Origin: Nautilus pompilius
Lineage: Eukaryota; Mollusca; Cephalopoda; Nautilida; Nautilidae
DNA length: 64,000 bases
Assembly: GCA_018389105.1 (NCBI GenBank)
Contig: JACATO010001065.1
Span: 248,001 to 312,000 of the forward strand
Reading direction: 5' to 3'
Position 1 is the stretch's first letter; each line of letters begins with the position of its first letter. This document shows, piece by piece, positions 1 to 11,900 of the stretch. A model generated the notes under the pieces. It saw only the letters and a program-made list of their open reading frames with translations, had not been told where the DNA came from and made no database searches. Both the position numbers and the translations under genes were made by a program.

Positions 1-2
1 GT

Positions 3-76
3 TCAGGTGTGGCAAAGTTTTATGTTAAGGGGGGCTCAGGTGTGGCAAAGTTTTATGTTAAGGGGGGCTCAGGTGC
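3..76. repeat. Tandem 33-bp repeat of the transposon end
   Basis: TCAGGTGTGGCAAAGTTT is found at 3 and again at 36, and a third partial copy starts at 69, so the period is 33 bp. The two full units look identical. Each is a copy of the terminal inverted repeat of the surrounding element, so the left end of the element is duplicated in tandem while the right end (2193-2229) has one copy. Confidence 0.85.
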
Positions 77-719
77 TAGACATGCATGTCATCACCATAC
101 ACAACACAAGACAAGATTCCCAATACCCTATATCATTATTCTAGTACTAGATATCAACATAGAAAGAAATCAAGTTTCCACACAAAAGTGATATTAGTAC
201 AAGTCTTGACTAGCATAGTCAGTCAGGATTTTTTGCCAACCAAAGCTTTATTTGACAACTGGATTTCTTTTTTTACTGATTGTGTAGGTTTTGCCTGTAG
301 CAGTGTTTGGTTCTACAGAAAGAAGAATATCGGAAATGTCTAATATACAATGATCTTCGATTTCAGGAAAAAGAAACTATTTGAGGGCCTGTTTGGATGA
401 AGAAAATTCACTTTAATTTCATGAATGTTCCAAAAGGCTTCCATGATACAGGCAAGCCATCATTGTCCTTCATAGTGCACTGTGATGTAACCTGAGAGTT
501 TCCCGTTAAAGGTTGCCATGGATTTTGAAATTACTGACTCGACGTGCTGTTTCTCGCTAAGGCTGAATTTGCATACTTGAAGAGTAGTTTTTGAAATAAG
601 GATGAAAGCATGGAGTCTTTGAGTCCCAGCTATGGTTCTGGCTGTTTTTAACCTGTCTTCCAGGTTTCATTCTTCTTCCTTGTACACCTCTTGGGTGCCG
701 TAACCAAACTTCATTTCAT

Positions 720-1184
720 TCAGCCCATTTTTTGGCAAAGGCGAAAAGATCTTTTGGAGAAATAATTTGCCTGTCGTATTGGTCTACACAAGCTCTCATG
801 TGTTGCTTCTCGCTTGACTGTGCCGCCCAACCCCATCCAAAGGGCCCTTTCCATGACTGGTGTGCTTTTTCCATAGTGCTTGGTCCGGCAACTAGATCTA
901 ATTTCTTTCACACAGAAGCTTCCACTTCGCTTTGCAATAACCCACCCCGGATTCCTTTCTGCTTTTCTTTTATCGAATGGGCTTTCCCCTATCATGGATA
1001 AAGACTGGTTCAAAATGCCAACTTTTGCTTCTTGCTCAAAAACCTCTTTGTCCTCATCTGTCAAAACAGATTCTGCAATTCCTTTGATAGGACCTTCTGA
1101 TGATGATGTCGAAGATGATCCTTCAATATACTCTGGTGACAACTTAGCAAGTTTTTTTTCTGCACAAAGTACAAAGTCTATCAT
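720..1184 (-). CDS. Unrecognised open frame inside the 5' transposon
   Basis: This is a 154-codon frame beginning with ATG on the minus strand. The first half is hydrophilic, with a serine-rich stretch (SSSTSSSE) and an acidic helix-like segment, followed by the string LNQSLSMIGESPFDKRK. From memory, similar strings occur in uncharacterised transposon-associated proteins of invertebrates, but I cannot verify this here. After about residue 75 the composition becomes irregular, which suggests a frameshift into non-coding frame. It lies between the inverted ends of the 1-2229 element and is probably a transposon protein fragment. No host function is proposed. Confidence 0.35.
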   Translation of the reverse strand: MIDFVLCAEKKLAKLSPEYIEGSSSTSSSEGPIKGIAESVLTDEDKEVFEQEAKVGILNQSLSMIGESPFDKRKAERNPGWVIAKRSGSFCVKEIRSSCRTKHYGKSTPVMERALWMGLGGTVKREATHESLCRPIRQANYFSKRSFRLCQKMG

Positions 1185-2275
1185 CTTTTTTCACCTTTGA
1201 AGGATATGTCATCAACATATCATTAGACACATTGCAAAGATCTTTGTTGTTTTGTTTTATGACAGCTGAATGGATCACAACAGTATTTGCAGAACTCATT
1301 CCTATCTTTGCTTGCCATGCTTATGCTGAAAAATATGCAAAAAAGGAATGAAATTAGCTCGTTTTACTTTGATGATGATTATCCACTTAAAAATCAATTC
1401 ACACATTGGAATGAATGTTTCACAAATGATGCAATATATAGTCCAGAGATGATAAAATTGTTGGTTTCAGACATATGGTCGGTCACCTGCCAGCATTTGA
1501 CGTCTGGATTGACAGACCAACTTTAGGAAACAGACACCAAACTGTATAAACTTTATTCTGAGTTTATTTGATCTAAAATGAAATATAAAGTAAAATAAAT
1601 TATAATTTACAAACTGCAGGGCCAATTACAACAACAAATCCAAGATACATTCATAAACTTACAGACTGAAACAACAAAGTCCCAATTGTGGCTATAACTG
1701 TGACTAAATTTGTATGGTGGTCTTTTCCTCTAGTTTATTTTAAATTTTCTGGTTAGCGAACGTGGATGGTCAGCGTGCATGGACAGTCAGTCAGCGTGCG
1801 TGTGTGGACGGTTGGCGTCCCTCCTGTGGAAAGCCTGGAGCAGTGAGCTCTCCATGAATTTATAGCAGAAATTTTTTTTGAACAATAGATACAGCTGGAC
1901 AGTGTAAATGTCTACCTGCCAAACAATAGCAGACAGGTGGACAGAGCAAGTCCAACAGTGTTTAGAGAGCAAGCCTACAATTCCCACACAGCTGGCCTTA
2001 TATCACTTAATGTCCCCTGGATGAACCCTACAACAACAATGACAACAATACAATGCCCACTTAGGGCTCAATGTCCACTCAGAGAGCCCTACAATAACAA
2101 TAACATGAACTGTCTAAACTAAAGCTAAACATGGAAACACCTGTCATTGGAACAATGACATTAAATGTCACTCTCAGAAGCAGAAGCAGGTCGAGCCCCC
2201 CCAAACATAAAACTTTGCCACCCCTGAACCCTTGGAGATCTCATTTTTGTTTTTGCTGAGGTGTTGGAGTATATG

Positions 2276-2653
2276 AAGGGGTATTCTCCACACAAAAATT
2301 AGGGACCAATGGTCTTGCTGGGTGGTGGGGGTTAAAGGTCAAAGGGTGCCATCAATTACCACTTTTGGAATTTCTATTTTGAAGTGATTTTACTACACTA
2401 TTGGAAAGATCTTGCTTTTATGAGCATTTTGATACCAAGATCATCCAAAATCGGACCAATATAGTCTGAGATATAGCCTCTGAAAGATTGTGGGTCAGCC
2501 GGGGAAGTCCAATTTTGGGGGGCTCCAGGGTCTGAAAATTGGTACATGATGTTTCACTTTAGAAACAAACACTTGCACAAAAAATGAGTGAAATCTGAGA
2601 CGGTGTGTAAAAAATTTACTGAAAAGTGTGTACATTTGATGTGGAATACCCCT
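2276..2653. repeat. Possible MITE with short inverted ends
   Basis: AAGGGGTATTCTCCACACAA at 2276 is mirrored by TTTGATGTGGAATACCCCT at 2635-2653; with one inserted base the inverted match is about 16 of 19. The enclosed DNA (about 380 bp) is richer in G and C than its flanks and has no open frame. It lies directly after the inverted end of the first element, so it could also be a further part of that element. Confidence 0.35.
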
Positions 2654-2659
2654 ATGACA

Positions 2660-5600
2660 TTGTTTTCTTAGTTTTCAGACATGATGATACATTTATTTGC
2701 TTGTAATTTAGAAGTAATTACCAAGCCTAATAGTTAAACTTACATATTAATAAAACAATAAACATGATTAACTTTTCTTGGTAGTTTTACCAGAAATAAA
2801 TTTGAATAGAAAGAAAACAACGTTTTGTAATTTTTCTGATTATTTTGTTTTTGGTATAGATTTTAACTACTTAGAAAGGCTTAATATTTTTCAGACAGAT
2901 CTTCTAAGATGTAGATCCATTCATGAGTTAAAATTTGAAGAGGGGAAGAGGTGATGGTGTACATAACTATTTAGAAAAAAAAAGTGATTTTATTGATTAG
3001 AGCGCTGCCGGGATGCCTTTAAAAACAGTAAACATTACAATTTTTAAAGTTGAATTGCTGTTTCTTGGGAGGACCATGAGAGTAATACTCTGAAGCAGCA
3101 AGGAACTACTAAGCAGCAGTTTTAAAGCATGATAAAAGTCAAAACCTTGAAATGTTTATTATAATAATAATCTGCTTATGTCAACTAACTTATTTCCATT
3201 ACTTAGTTTTAAAAAGTTTTTTCATTACAACATTTAATCTAAATTCTACAGTACTCTATACAGACAATGAAAATAGTTAGATGAAAAAACAAGTAATTAT
3301 ACTTAATAGTCTAATAATATATACCCACTTAAAAAAATTGTTGTAGTAAGTGGAATTTTAAAAATACATAACAGAAAAACATTTCTTGTGGTCCTAGTAT
3401 AATCTTTTGGGAAAAAAATATTTTAAGAAATATTTATAAAGTGGTGGCTTTTTGCAATCTGAATCTGGTTTATATTTTAGAAAAGCTTTGGTTAGTTTGA
3501 TTGCTTCTTAACATTTAGCTACCAAATCAATATGGCAGATGAAGCAAAATGCAAAGCAAAGGAAACCTAATGAAAGTATTGCAAATGCTTTTTATTTTCA
3601 AAGAAAATTCTTTGAGTTAGCGTGCATTTAAAATATGTGTGAGGTTTTGCTTAGTTGGTTCCATGTCTGACTGTCATGTTAATGAACATTTTAAAAAATG
3701 TGAAAGTTTATAATGTGTTGGTCACCCAACTACTTCCCATAGACAGGGGAGTTGCAATTTACCCAGGGTCTTGCCCCAGAAATAGCATTTACTTTATTTG
3801 TATGGTCCCTAATAAACAAGAAAAAGATGCATCATTGTGTCTTTTTACATCAATTGGTAAAAATTGAACTTTATAGAAAAGATCTTTTGTTCGTCACAGA
3901 AAGTCTATGAATCAGAATAGAAAAAAAACACACGTTCTGCTTGTAATCTTGTGAAAAGATCATTCAAGTTCTGCTAGAAAAGAGAAAATAAATGAGCAGT
4001 TGGTGGAATCTTTTTTGACTTGCCTTTAAAGGTGAAGGGAGAAAAGTTTGTGTGTTTTTTTTATACTTGATCCTTCTGTTAAAGCACATTAATAATAATT
4101 AACCAACAGTTGGAAGAAGTATCTTGGTGGATAGCCCTTGAATTAGAATATACAGGATTGGATCCGACTTCCCCTAAAGCTCTGAAACTACTAAATCTGC
4201 TGAAAAAATGGAGAAGTTTAACAAGCTATCCTTGTAGTTTTTAGCTCTAAAGCCAAATATGTGCCTGTATTGATTAAGTCTCATGTTACTTGCTATTTAT
4301 TTGGGCAAATTTTGGACTAGATTTCATTTATCTTTCATTTGCAGATATTAAAAGATAGCATGGGTCTGCATGATCCAGCTTACCACATGTAAATATTATG
4401 AAGAGTCTGTCAATTTCCACTTGTGTTTCTTAGTTCTCTTTCAGTTTATTTTAAATGTGTTTTTTTTACTAGAATTCCAGAATGTAATTCAAGGAAAGTG
4501 TCTCATATTTAGGTATATGCCAGCTGCTTTATAATTAGAAATCTTATTTTGTGAGTAAAGCAAAGTTTTGTAAATATTTCTATATGAGACTTTCAAGGGT
4601 GTGAGTTTAATTGAGATCTTGATAATTTTTTCTAAGCAGTTAATTCATGATTTAGTAGATTGCTGTTTGTTTCTCCAAATTAATATAGAATTGGATTGGA
4701 AGAAGTATAGCTTCTGTGCAAAATAACACAAATTCATGAATGCTAGTTACTTAACAAAACTAATTATGGACCACATCTCCTCTCCATCAAATATTACAAA
4801 AAGAGTTGTTTTTTTTGTATGATGAACTGTGAATAAACAATTCAAAAATAAAAATCTTGTTTTTTAATCTTTTTTCCAAAACAAAATGACTGCAAAGCTC
4901 ATGTCTACAAAATATATTTTTAATAATTTGAAAACAGACAAGAGAATAAAATAAATGATCGCTCTAAGCACAATCTTTAGTAGTCAAAAAAATATATATA
5001 TTTATGATGCCATGGACCTTTAAGATGGTTTAGAAAGGTATAAGAAAGGAAGTTGAAAATGACTTGTTAGAATCTCTTGACAAAGCAAAACTAAAGTATC
5101 AAATGGTTAGCATACCACAATTAAATAACTTAGATGAATCATATGATCAGTTAAAACTATAGTAATAGCTTTTTGTTTATTATGCCATTTCTTAAAACTT
5201 TTCAAAGTGCTAATTTACAGTCAAATGTGAATTCATAAATAGTATTGAATGGGAATATACATCATTAATTTTCATCATTCAGCTTTAATTTTATGCTTGA
5301 AATACAACCAATAATCTTCAGAAAACTTAGTAAAAGAAGAATTTTTCTCATTTGAACATTTATGTAATATTTTAAATGTACAGATTTAAACTGTACATAT
5401 GTTGATTATTTTAGTTGTGATTATTAGTCAGTTTGAAACTAAAGAATACTTTTTAAAATTTCTTTTTTCTTTTTTTGCATTTAAGTTTGCATAAATTATG
5501 TTGATAAAGTCGGCTTTATAAAAAATATTGTCAGCTTTCAAATTTTGGATATGTTAAAATTATGTAGACTTTGAACAATAATTTTTAAATGATTAGAAAT

Positions 5601-5883
5601 AGTTAAAATGCTTAATTATTTCTTGTATTTAATAATTTTTGAGATTTCAATCTCTGATTATTTACATGTAGGTTGGTTATTATACCTTGTTGCATGTATG
5701 GATTGGGTTTACTGAGTAAGGCTTTTAAAACATTGTATAGAATTTTATATCATCATAAAAAAATAGATTTAAATGGCTTCATAATCAGCTATGATTGAAC
5801 AGCATTATATTACTTTACAGTGCAGCACAACATTTCTACATGATTTAACTTGTAACTGATGATGTTGTTTATTTATTTTTTAG
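2660..5883. other. AT-rich DNA upstream of the first visible exon
   Basis: This is probably intron of the ORP gene, because the first exon found (5884) begins in mid-domain with a normal acceptor. I searched for the expected upstream PH-domain exon and did not see it. Around 4115-4180 a stretch reads like a worn tRNA-type promoter pair (TTGGTGGATAGC, then GGATTGGATCCGACTTCC), possibly a SINE remnant; this is weak. Otherwise I see nothing but simple AT-rich sequence. Confidence 0.5.
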
Positions 5884-5937
5884 AGGTTTTTTATTCTGGA
5901 CAAAGGGATTATAGTGTATGCAAAATCACCAAGTGAT
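5884..5937 (+). CDS. OSBPL3/6/7: ORP exon 1 of those visible (PH domain)
   Basis: Acceptor TTTTTTAG, donor GAT|GTAAGT, phase 0 to 0, 18 codons. It encodes [18 protein letters not shown], the second and third strands of the PH domain, matching the vertebrate RFFVLDNGMLKYSKSP region. The preceding part of the PH domain must lie on upstream exons. Confidence 0.88.
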
Positions 5938-8900
5938 GTAAGTATTTATTAGTCATGGTATATAATTTCTTTTGTATTAACTTAAAATATTTTAAAATAA
6001 AAAATTGTAGTTAAAAATGTACAAGAATTTCAAATTAAAATAATTTTTTAAGACTTCAGACACAACCATGCTTTGATGAGAAGTGTTATTGTTCATTGGT
6101 TTTCTGCTTGTGTATATGCATGAGAAATACTACCAAATATTTATTTTCAGTGTAAGTATGGATGTATATAATTGGAATCTTTTGTGAAATTATTATTATT
6201 AATGGATGGTGAAAAAAACTGAACCTTACCAACTCTGCATGTGTTCTACACACAAATGCATTTCATCTACATTAGTGTTTTCTTTTAAAATAATTAAAAG
6301 AAATTGTTTAGATTTGTTTTTCAACTTTTTGACAGATATAAGTTATATTGTGTTAAATTTGTTTTATCAAAGAGAAACTTGAAGTATTAAATTTATTGTT
6401 TTTTATACACTTACTATATATGTAATTTTTTTAAAAAATTAGATCCAGAAAGGTAAATACCATGGTGTGATTGACATTGGATTTGCTGTGCTCTGTTTTA
6501 AAAAAACTTGTCGAAGGATAGATATTGATGCTGAAGAACTAGTTCATCATCTGAAGGCAAGTAAAACAAATAATTTTTGTTCGACTGTTTTATTTTTTCA
6601 AATTATACAGATTTTTTGTAGAATATTTTCCTTATGTTAAAATTTAGATTTAAAGGAAAAATTAATCTTCTAAAACTTTTTTCCTTATGAAATAATACAA
6701 AATAATTTTTTCTTTAAAACAACTCATCTATTCTAGGTGTGCTGTCTTGTACTTTGTTTACTCAAATCAATGACTGTCAGTTGCACATACGCATAATAAT
6801 GACCTTTTATTGATTATTTTTAAAGTTTTAGTGTCTGAATACAAATGAGTACTTAATGTTGAATAGTACACAAACATTATTATTATTATATTTCTGATTA
6901 CTTACTCTCACTTACTCTGCATCAGAAAATTATTGCATTCAGTATTTGGTTTCAAATTTTTACTTTATGACAACTTTATAGAAATAAATTTAAATTCATT
7001 AACAACAATTCATCAACCAATAATCATGTTGAATATGAAAGAAATTGATGGTTAACCTTTTGAAAGGAAACAATTATATATTTATATACTTTTTTGCTTG
7101 CGTTTGTGTAAATGAAAGAATGTATGTTTGTTCATATTACCAGTAACTTTTTTATTCTTTATGAATGCAAAAATTCAAACTGTTTAAAGGAACATGTGGA
7201 CCAGAGCATTTTACTGTATAATGTTATGATTTATATCTTAATTATACTAATGTGGATTTACTGTTTTGTAGTTGTTGCTGTGTTATCTAGTTTTCTATAT
7301 AATGGTACAGTGTATGTACTTAAGAGATGAACAAATAATTGATGGATAAATTCTTTTATGCAAGGTATCTGTCAGAAATAAGAAATTGCTGCTAACCATT
7401 TTATAGCAAACTCAGTGACATATAAATATGTTTAGTAAATATTTTGAAATGTTTTAGATAACCTTTTATCAATGCATTTTGTGCAAACTGGAAGTAACAG
7501 TTTCTGCACTATTGTTTTTTTTTTCTTTTCTTACCATATAATATTGATTTAGTTTCTCTCGTGATGTTTATGAATGACAGAATTTCAGAAAGACGTGCAT
7601 TAATGTGATCAATAACGTATGCAAAATTGCACATTTAGCTAGCTTGCTTCCATCTAACACCCATTACCTATAGCATTGCATTTTTTTCAAAATATATCTA
7701 ATATTATTTTATTTCATTACCTGGTTAGGATAATCTGTTTGGAAATATCCATCTATATACGTTGTCAAGAGTTTCCATTGACAGGGGAAGTTAAATATTA
7801 TGTTTCAAGAAATGGGGGGAGGATGCATGTGATTTGTTGAATTTTGTTTTCATTGTTACTGCCACATGTTTACCAGTATGTCTTCATAGGAGCAGCATGT
7901 CAGTATTTCTAGTTTGTGTGGAGATACTTGATGATGAGCCGGTCTCTCACAAACACAGAATAGTCTGTAGTGTTCTGGTACTGTTTCAGAACATTTTATA
8001 ATAGTTTTGTTTGATGGTTTTTTTTTTTCAGTGTTATTAGTGAAAAAATATGAGTAGATTTTGTAACTACGTTTACACAATAATGCAAGCATACTGTGTT
8101 CAGATAAAGAAGACATTTTGCATGACACTTTCTTAAACCTGTCAAATCTGCATTAATAAATAATTTCTAAAATGGTTTTAGGAACATTTATTTCAATTAT
8201 TGCATGACATACTGTATATATATATTATTAATTAATTAATTATTTTAATTATGTTTTAGGTAAAAGATCAGAAATTATTTGATGAATGGCTTTCTAAATT
8301 GACTCATCACCGATTATATCGTCAACATGAAATTGCATATGGGACAAAGGATCAGCCACACTTAACAGAAATAAAATCTCCAACTGAAGAAATATCAACT
8401 CTTCCTGCAAGTAAGAAATATACATTTGATAGACTTTTTGCTATGCTGCATATTAGTGATAAATTTTCTCAGTTATCTATCAAACCAAAAGAAAATGACT
8501 AAAGTTTTCACACAATAATTTTTTAGGAAAAAAAAATTTTCTTGAAACCAAGTTAAGTTAGAGTCATTCAGTATCAAATAATCAAATGTGCTTCACCTCA
8601 CCCTTTCAGAATTTGCTTAAACTTCTACTGATGGAAAATGAGCTCTCAAAGAAAGGTTTTATATTGTAGCCTCAAAACTCACAATAGCTGCAATAATAGC
8701 AAAATAGCAATATATTTTAACAAACAGTATCACTCATTCCTACCAGACTATCAGGTAATTTATACTGTCTTCCCAATGAGGCTGCAAGCTGCACTGGGGG
8801 TAGGAATAGTACACAGTATGTTTTGTTCTGGCACCCAACATTCAACTTTTCTGGATTGCCATTGAAACATTCTGGCTGTGCCATTGGGATGCATAAACTG

Positions 8901-11900
8901 AATATATATACATCTTTTTCTCTTTTTGAAACTTTGCTAGCTTTTCCTGTCTACCAGTCTTTATCATTGATGTCTATGTAATCAGTGGAACTCAACATTT
9001 GCTTGAAATAATATGTTGTCCTATGATATCTGGCTGCTTAGATTTGTTGTTAATTTATTGGCACAAAATTGAACATTTCCCCTTGTTCCGGTTACTGCAT
9101 GCTCAAATTGAAATTTATCTACAGTTAACAGCTTTGACATTTTCATTTGAAATAACTTGAACATTCTTCTTATAGTAGCTAAAAAGATCACTGGCTGCTT
9201 AAGACTTGCATGGGCTGGGCTGCCAGGTGCTTTACTGTGCCTCCCATTCTATCCCTTGAGATTTTCCACGACTAATAGCAAAAAGTTTTATTCTGTTTTA
9301 ATGCCACCAGATTGATGAAATTATCATAATTTTTGTACTGTGCTGCTGAGCTAACATTGAAGTAGTGAATGTGTTCGATTGTTCCAAGGGTGCATTTTAC
9401 ACATGTGACTGCCTTCTGAAAAAACTGAAGAAAAAAAAGCAAAAAAAAAGCAAAAGCATGTACAGTTGATGTGTTATGGTGTCATGTCTCAGGCAGTCAG
9501 TTATGACATACACTTATGCTTTCAATTGATCCATCTTTAGACTTGTGATACACCAGAAATACAAATGGATGCATAGTTGCTTGGCTATTATACCAGTAAA
9601 AACCTTATTCAGCATCCTGTACCGTAAATGAGTTTTCCACAAATTCAAGCAACACTTTCAGCTCTGATTTAAAATAGTCAGATAGAAACCATTGATTCTC
9701 TGTTTGATAAAATAATTGATTTGTTCTGTTATTACTGATGTTGTTATCTATAAAGGGGCTTTACTACTTTGCATGATACATATAATGCATATGCATGTGC
9801 CAGATGTGACCATAGGATGATTACAAAATACATATATGAAACAAATAGTAGCATATATTATTGGATGATTTTTATCCCTTGGAAACAAGATTGCCAAACA
9901 TGTTTTAGGATATACGAGGTCTGTCCAAAAAGAAACAGAACTTTTAAAACAGCGTGCTTGCGACTGCAGTGCTATGTATTGGTGACCTTGACCTTCAGTC
10001 TAATAATAACCACCACACCATGTCAGTTAGTTATCGATCTACATGTGCGAGAGTGAACGTATGTTTAGTGCACTTGGCGATTTGTTGCAAGTTGAACAAT
10101 GAAGGATCTTGAAGAGCAACGTGTTTGTGTGAAATTCTGTTTCAAATTGGGAAAAACTTTTACGGAGACTTTTCTAATGTTGCAACAGGCCTATGGGGAG
10201 GATTGTTTGGCCATGTGCAAAATCACGAGTGGTATCAGCATTTCAAATTGGGAAGAACATCCACTGAAGAACAATCCCAAATCTGGATGACCTTCCATGA
10301 CAACGGACGACGATCACATTGAGAAAGTGCGGGCTGTGATCCGTGGAAATCGTCGCCTGACTGTCCGTGAAGTTGTTGACATTGTGCACAGCTCAAACAG
10401 CCTCTGTAAAGGTTTTTCCCAGTTTAAAACAGAATTTCACACAAACACGTTGCTCTTCAAAATCTTTCATTGTTAAACTTGCAACAAATTGCAAGTGCAC
10501 TAAACTGATGTGGCATGATGCTGCTATTATTAGACTGAAGGTCAAGGTCACTGATACGGCACTGCAGTTGCACACATGCTATGCCGACTGTTGATGCTCT
10601 GTTTTAAAAGTTCAGTTTCTTTTTGGACAGACCTCATACACATTTCATATACAGTATTGGAAATAATTATGGAAACACACATGATATGCACAAATAACAT
10701 GTAATTGAAACAGAAATATATAAATATAATACATACAAAATGAAAGTTTTACAGTGCATTTGTATTTTATATGTGAGCCCTTTGTTTTATGTAGAATATG
10801 ACACTTTGTTTTCATGCTCATACAAGTTATCAATGTATGACTATGGAATGTTCAAAATATCCTGTAGTACTTTCCACAATTCATCCAAAATGTTTGGTTG
10901 CTTTTGGACTTTCAGAGTAGCCATATAACCCCATATAGCTTAATGATGTTTATATCAAAACTTTGCAAGCAAAGGTGTCTTTGTGAGTATTCAGCCTCTT
11001 TTCATTTCAGATAGTTTTTCACCACATTGGCTGAATGCTTGGGGTTATTGTCATGTTGGGACATGAATCCCCATCCAATGAGATGTATGTCTCTCAGGGA
11101 GTGGCATGGTCAATGAGAACCAATCTGAATGTACCTGTCAGCAGTCAGTATATTTTCAATTTATGCAAATCTTTGACATCCTCGGCTGATGTGCAGTCCC
11201 ATACTTGTATTAATCCACTCCCATATTTCACTGTAGCTGTTGTACACTGACTTACATCACTCCCTTGTCTGCCTTAAATAAACTGGTGTTGATTATTTCC
11301 AAAGATTTCAAACTTGGACTTACCTGTAAAGCACAATCTTCCAGGTTTCGTCATCTCACTGTTTCATTTCTGTGACCCATTTCATCTTTTCGTGGTGCAT
11401 GTGAAAGTTCGTGTATGCGTGTGTATCTCCGAGGAGAAGGGAGTGGAGGGTGGTGGCCATTTGGTTTCCTCTTATTATATCTTTTTTTTGGATAAATTCT
11501 AACACCTATACTTGCAGCTGGGTAATTTGCAAGATCTTTGCTGGCTCGTCATCTATCATGTAAAGATCAAGATGACAAAAACACACCTACTGTGCTTCAC
11601 AAGTGCTCAGCTTATTAAACTTCAAATATAGTTACACATTACATAACACGACCAAATGCCCTTTTTGGCTTTAATTCATGGCAAAAATAAAAATCTTAGA
11701 CCATTTCTGATACGGATTTTGAAATCTATATAAAAGGTTGTTCTAAGAACTCAAGTTTCATAGCAACAGCTGTCTTTTGCATACAGCTTCTGATCAATGA
11801 AATGTAGATTTTGCCATATGCATAGAATGAATCATTTTTTGACTGAGTACCCTATGGTTGAAGAGGCCCTGTATCTTTAGAACTAGTGTGAGTTGAGGGC

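Larger units (their letters stand above)
1..2229. mobile_element. DNA transposon, non-autonomous or decayed, with terminal inverted repeats
   Basis: The window opens with GTTCAGGTGTGGCAAAGTTT and the complement of 2193-2229 begins GTTCAGGGGTGGCAAAGTTT; the match runs on to the GGGCTC block, giving inverted ends of about 37 bp with few mismatches. This layout is that of a cut-and-paste DNA transposon about 2.2 kb long. The left end is followed by a second direct copy of the same 33 bp (see the repeat entry). The interior contains one minus-strand open frame (720-1184) that I cannot assign. The left border may extend before position 1, so no target duplication can be read. The superfamily is unknown. 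Confidence 0.6.

Noticed and set aside
86-343. Open frame of 85 codons
   Set aside because: It lies inside the first transposon, partly over its duplicated end, with no motif or splice evidence.
4115-4180. tRNA gene or SINE head
   Set aside because: The two box-like strings are imperfect and no cloverleaf can be folded by eye; kept only as a remark.
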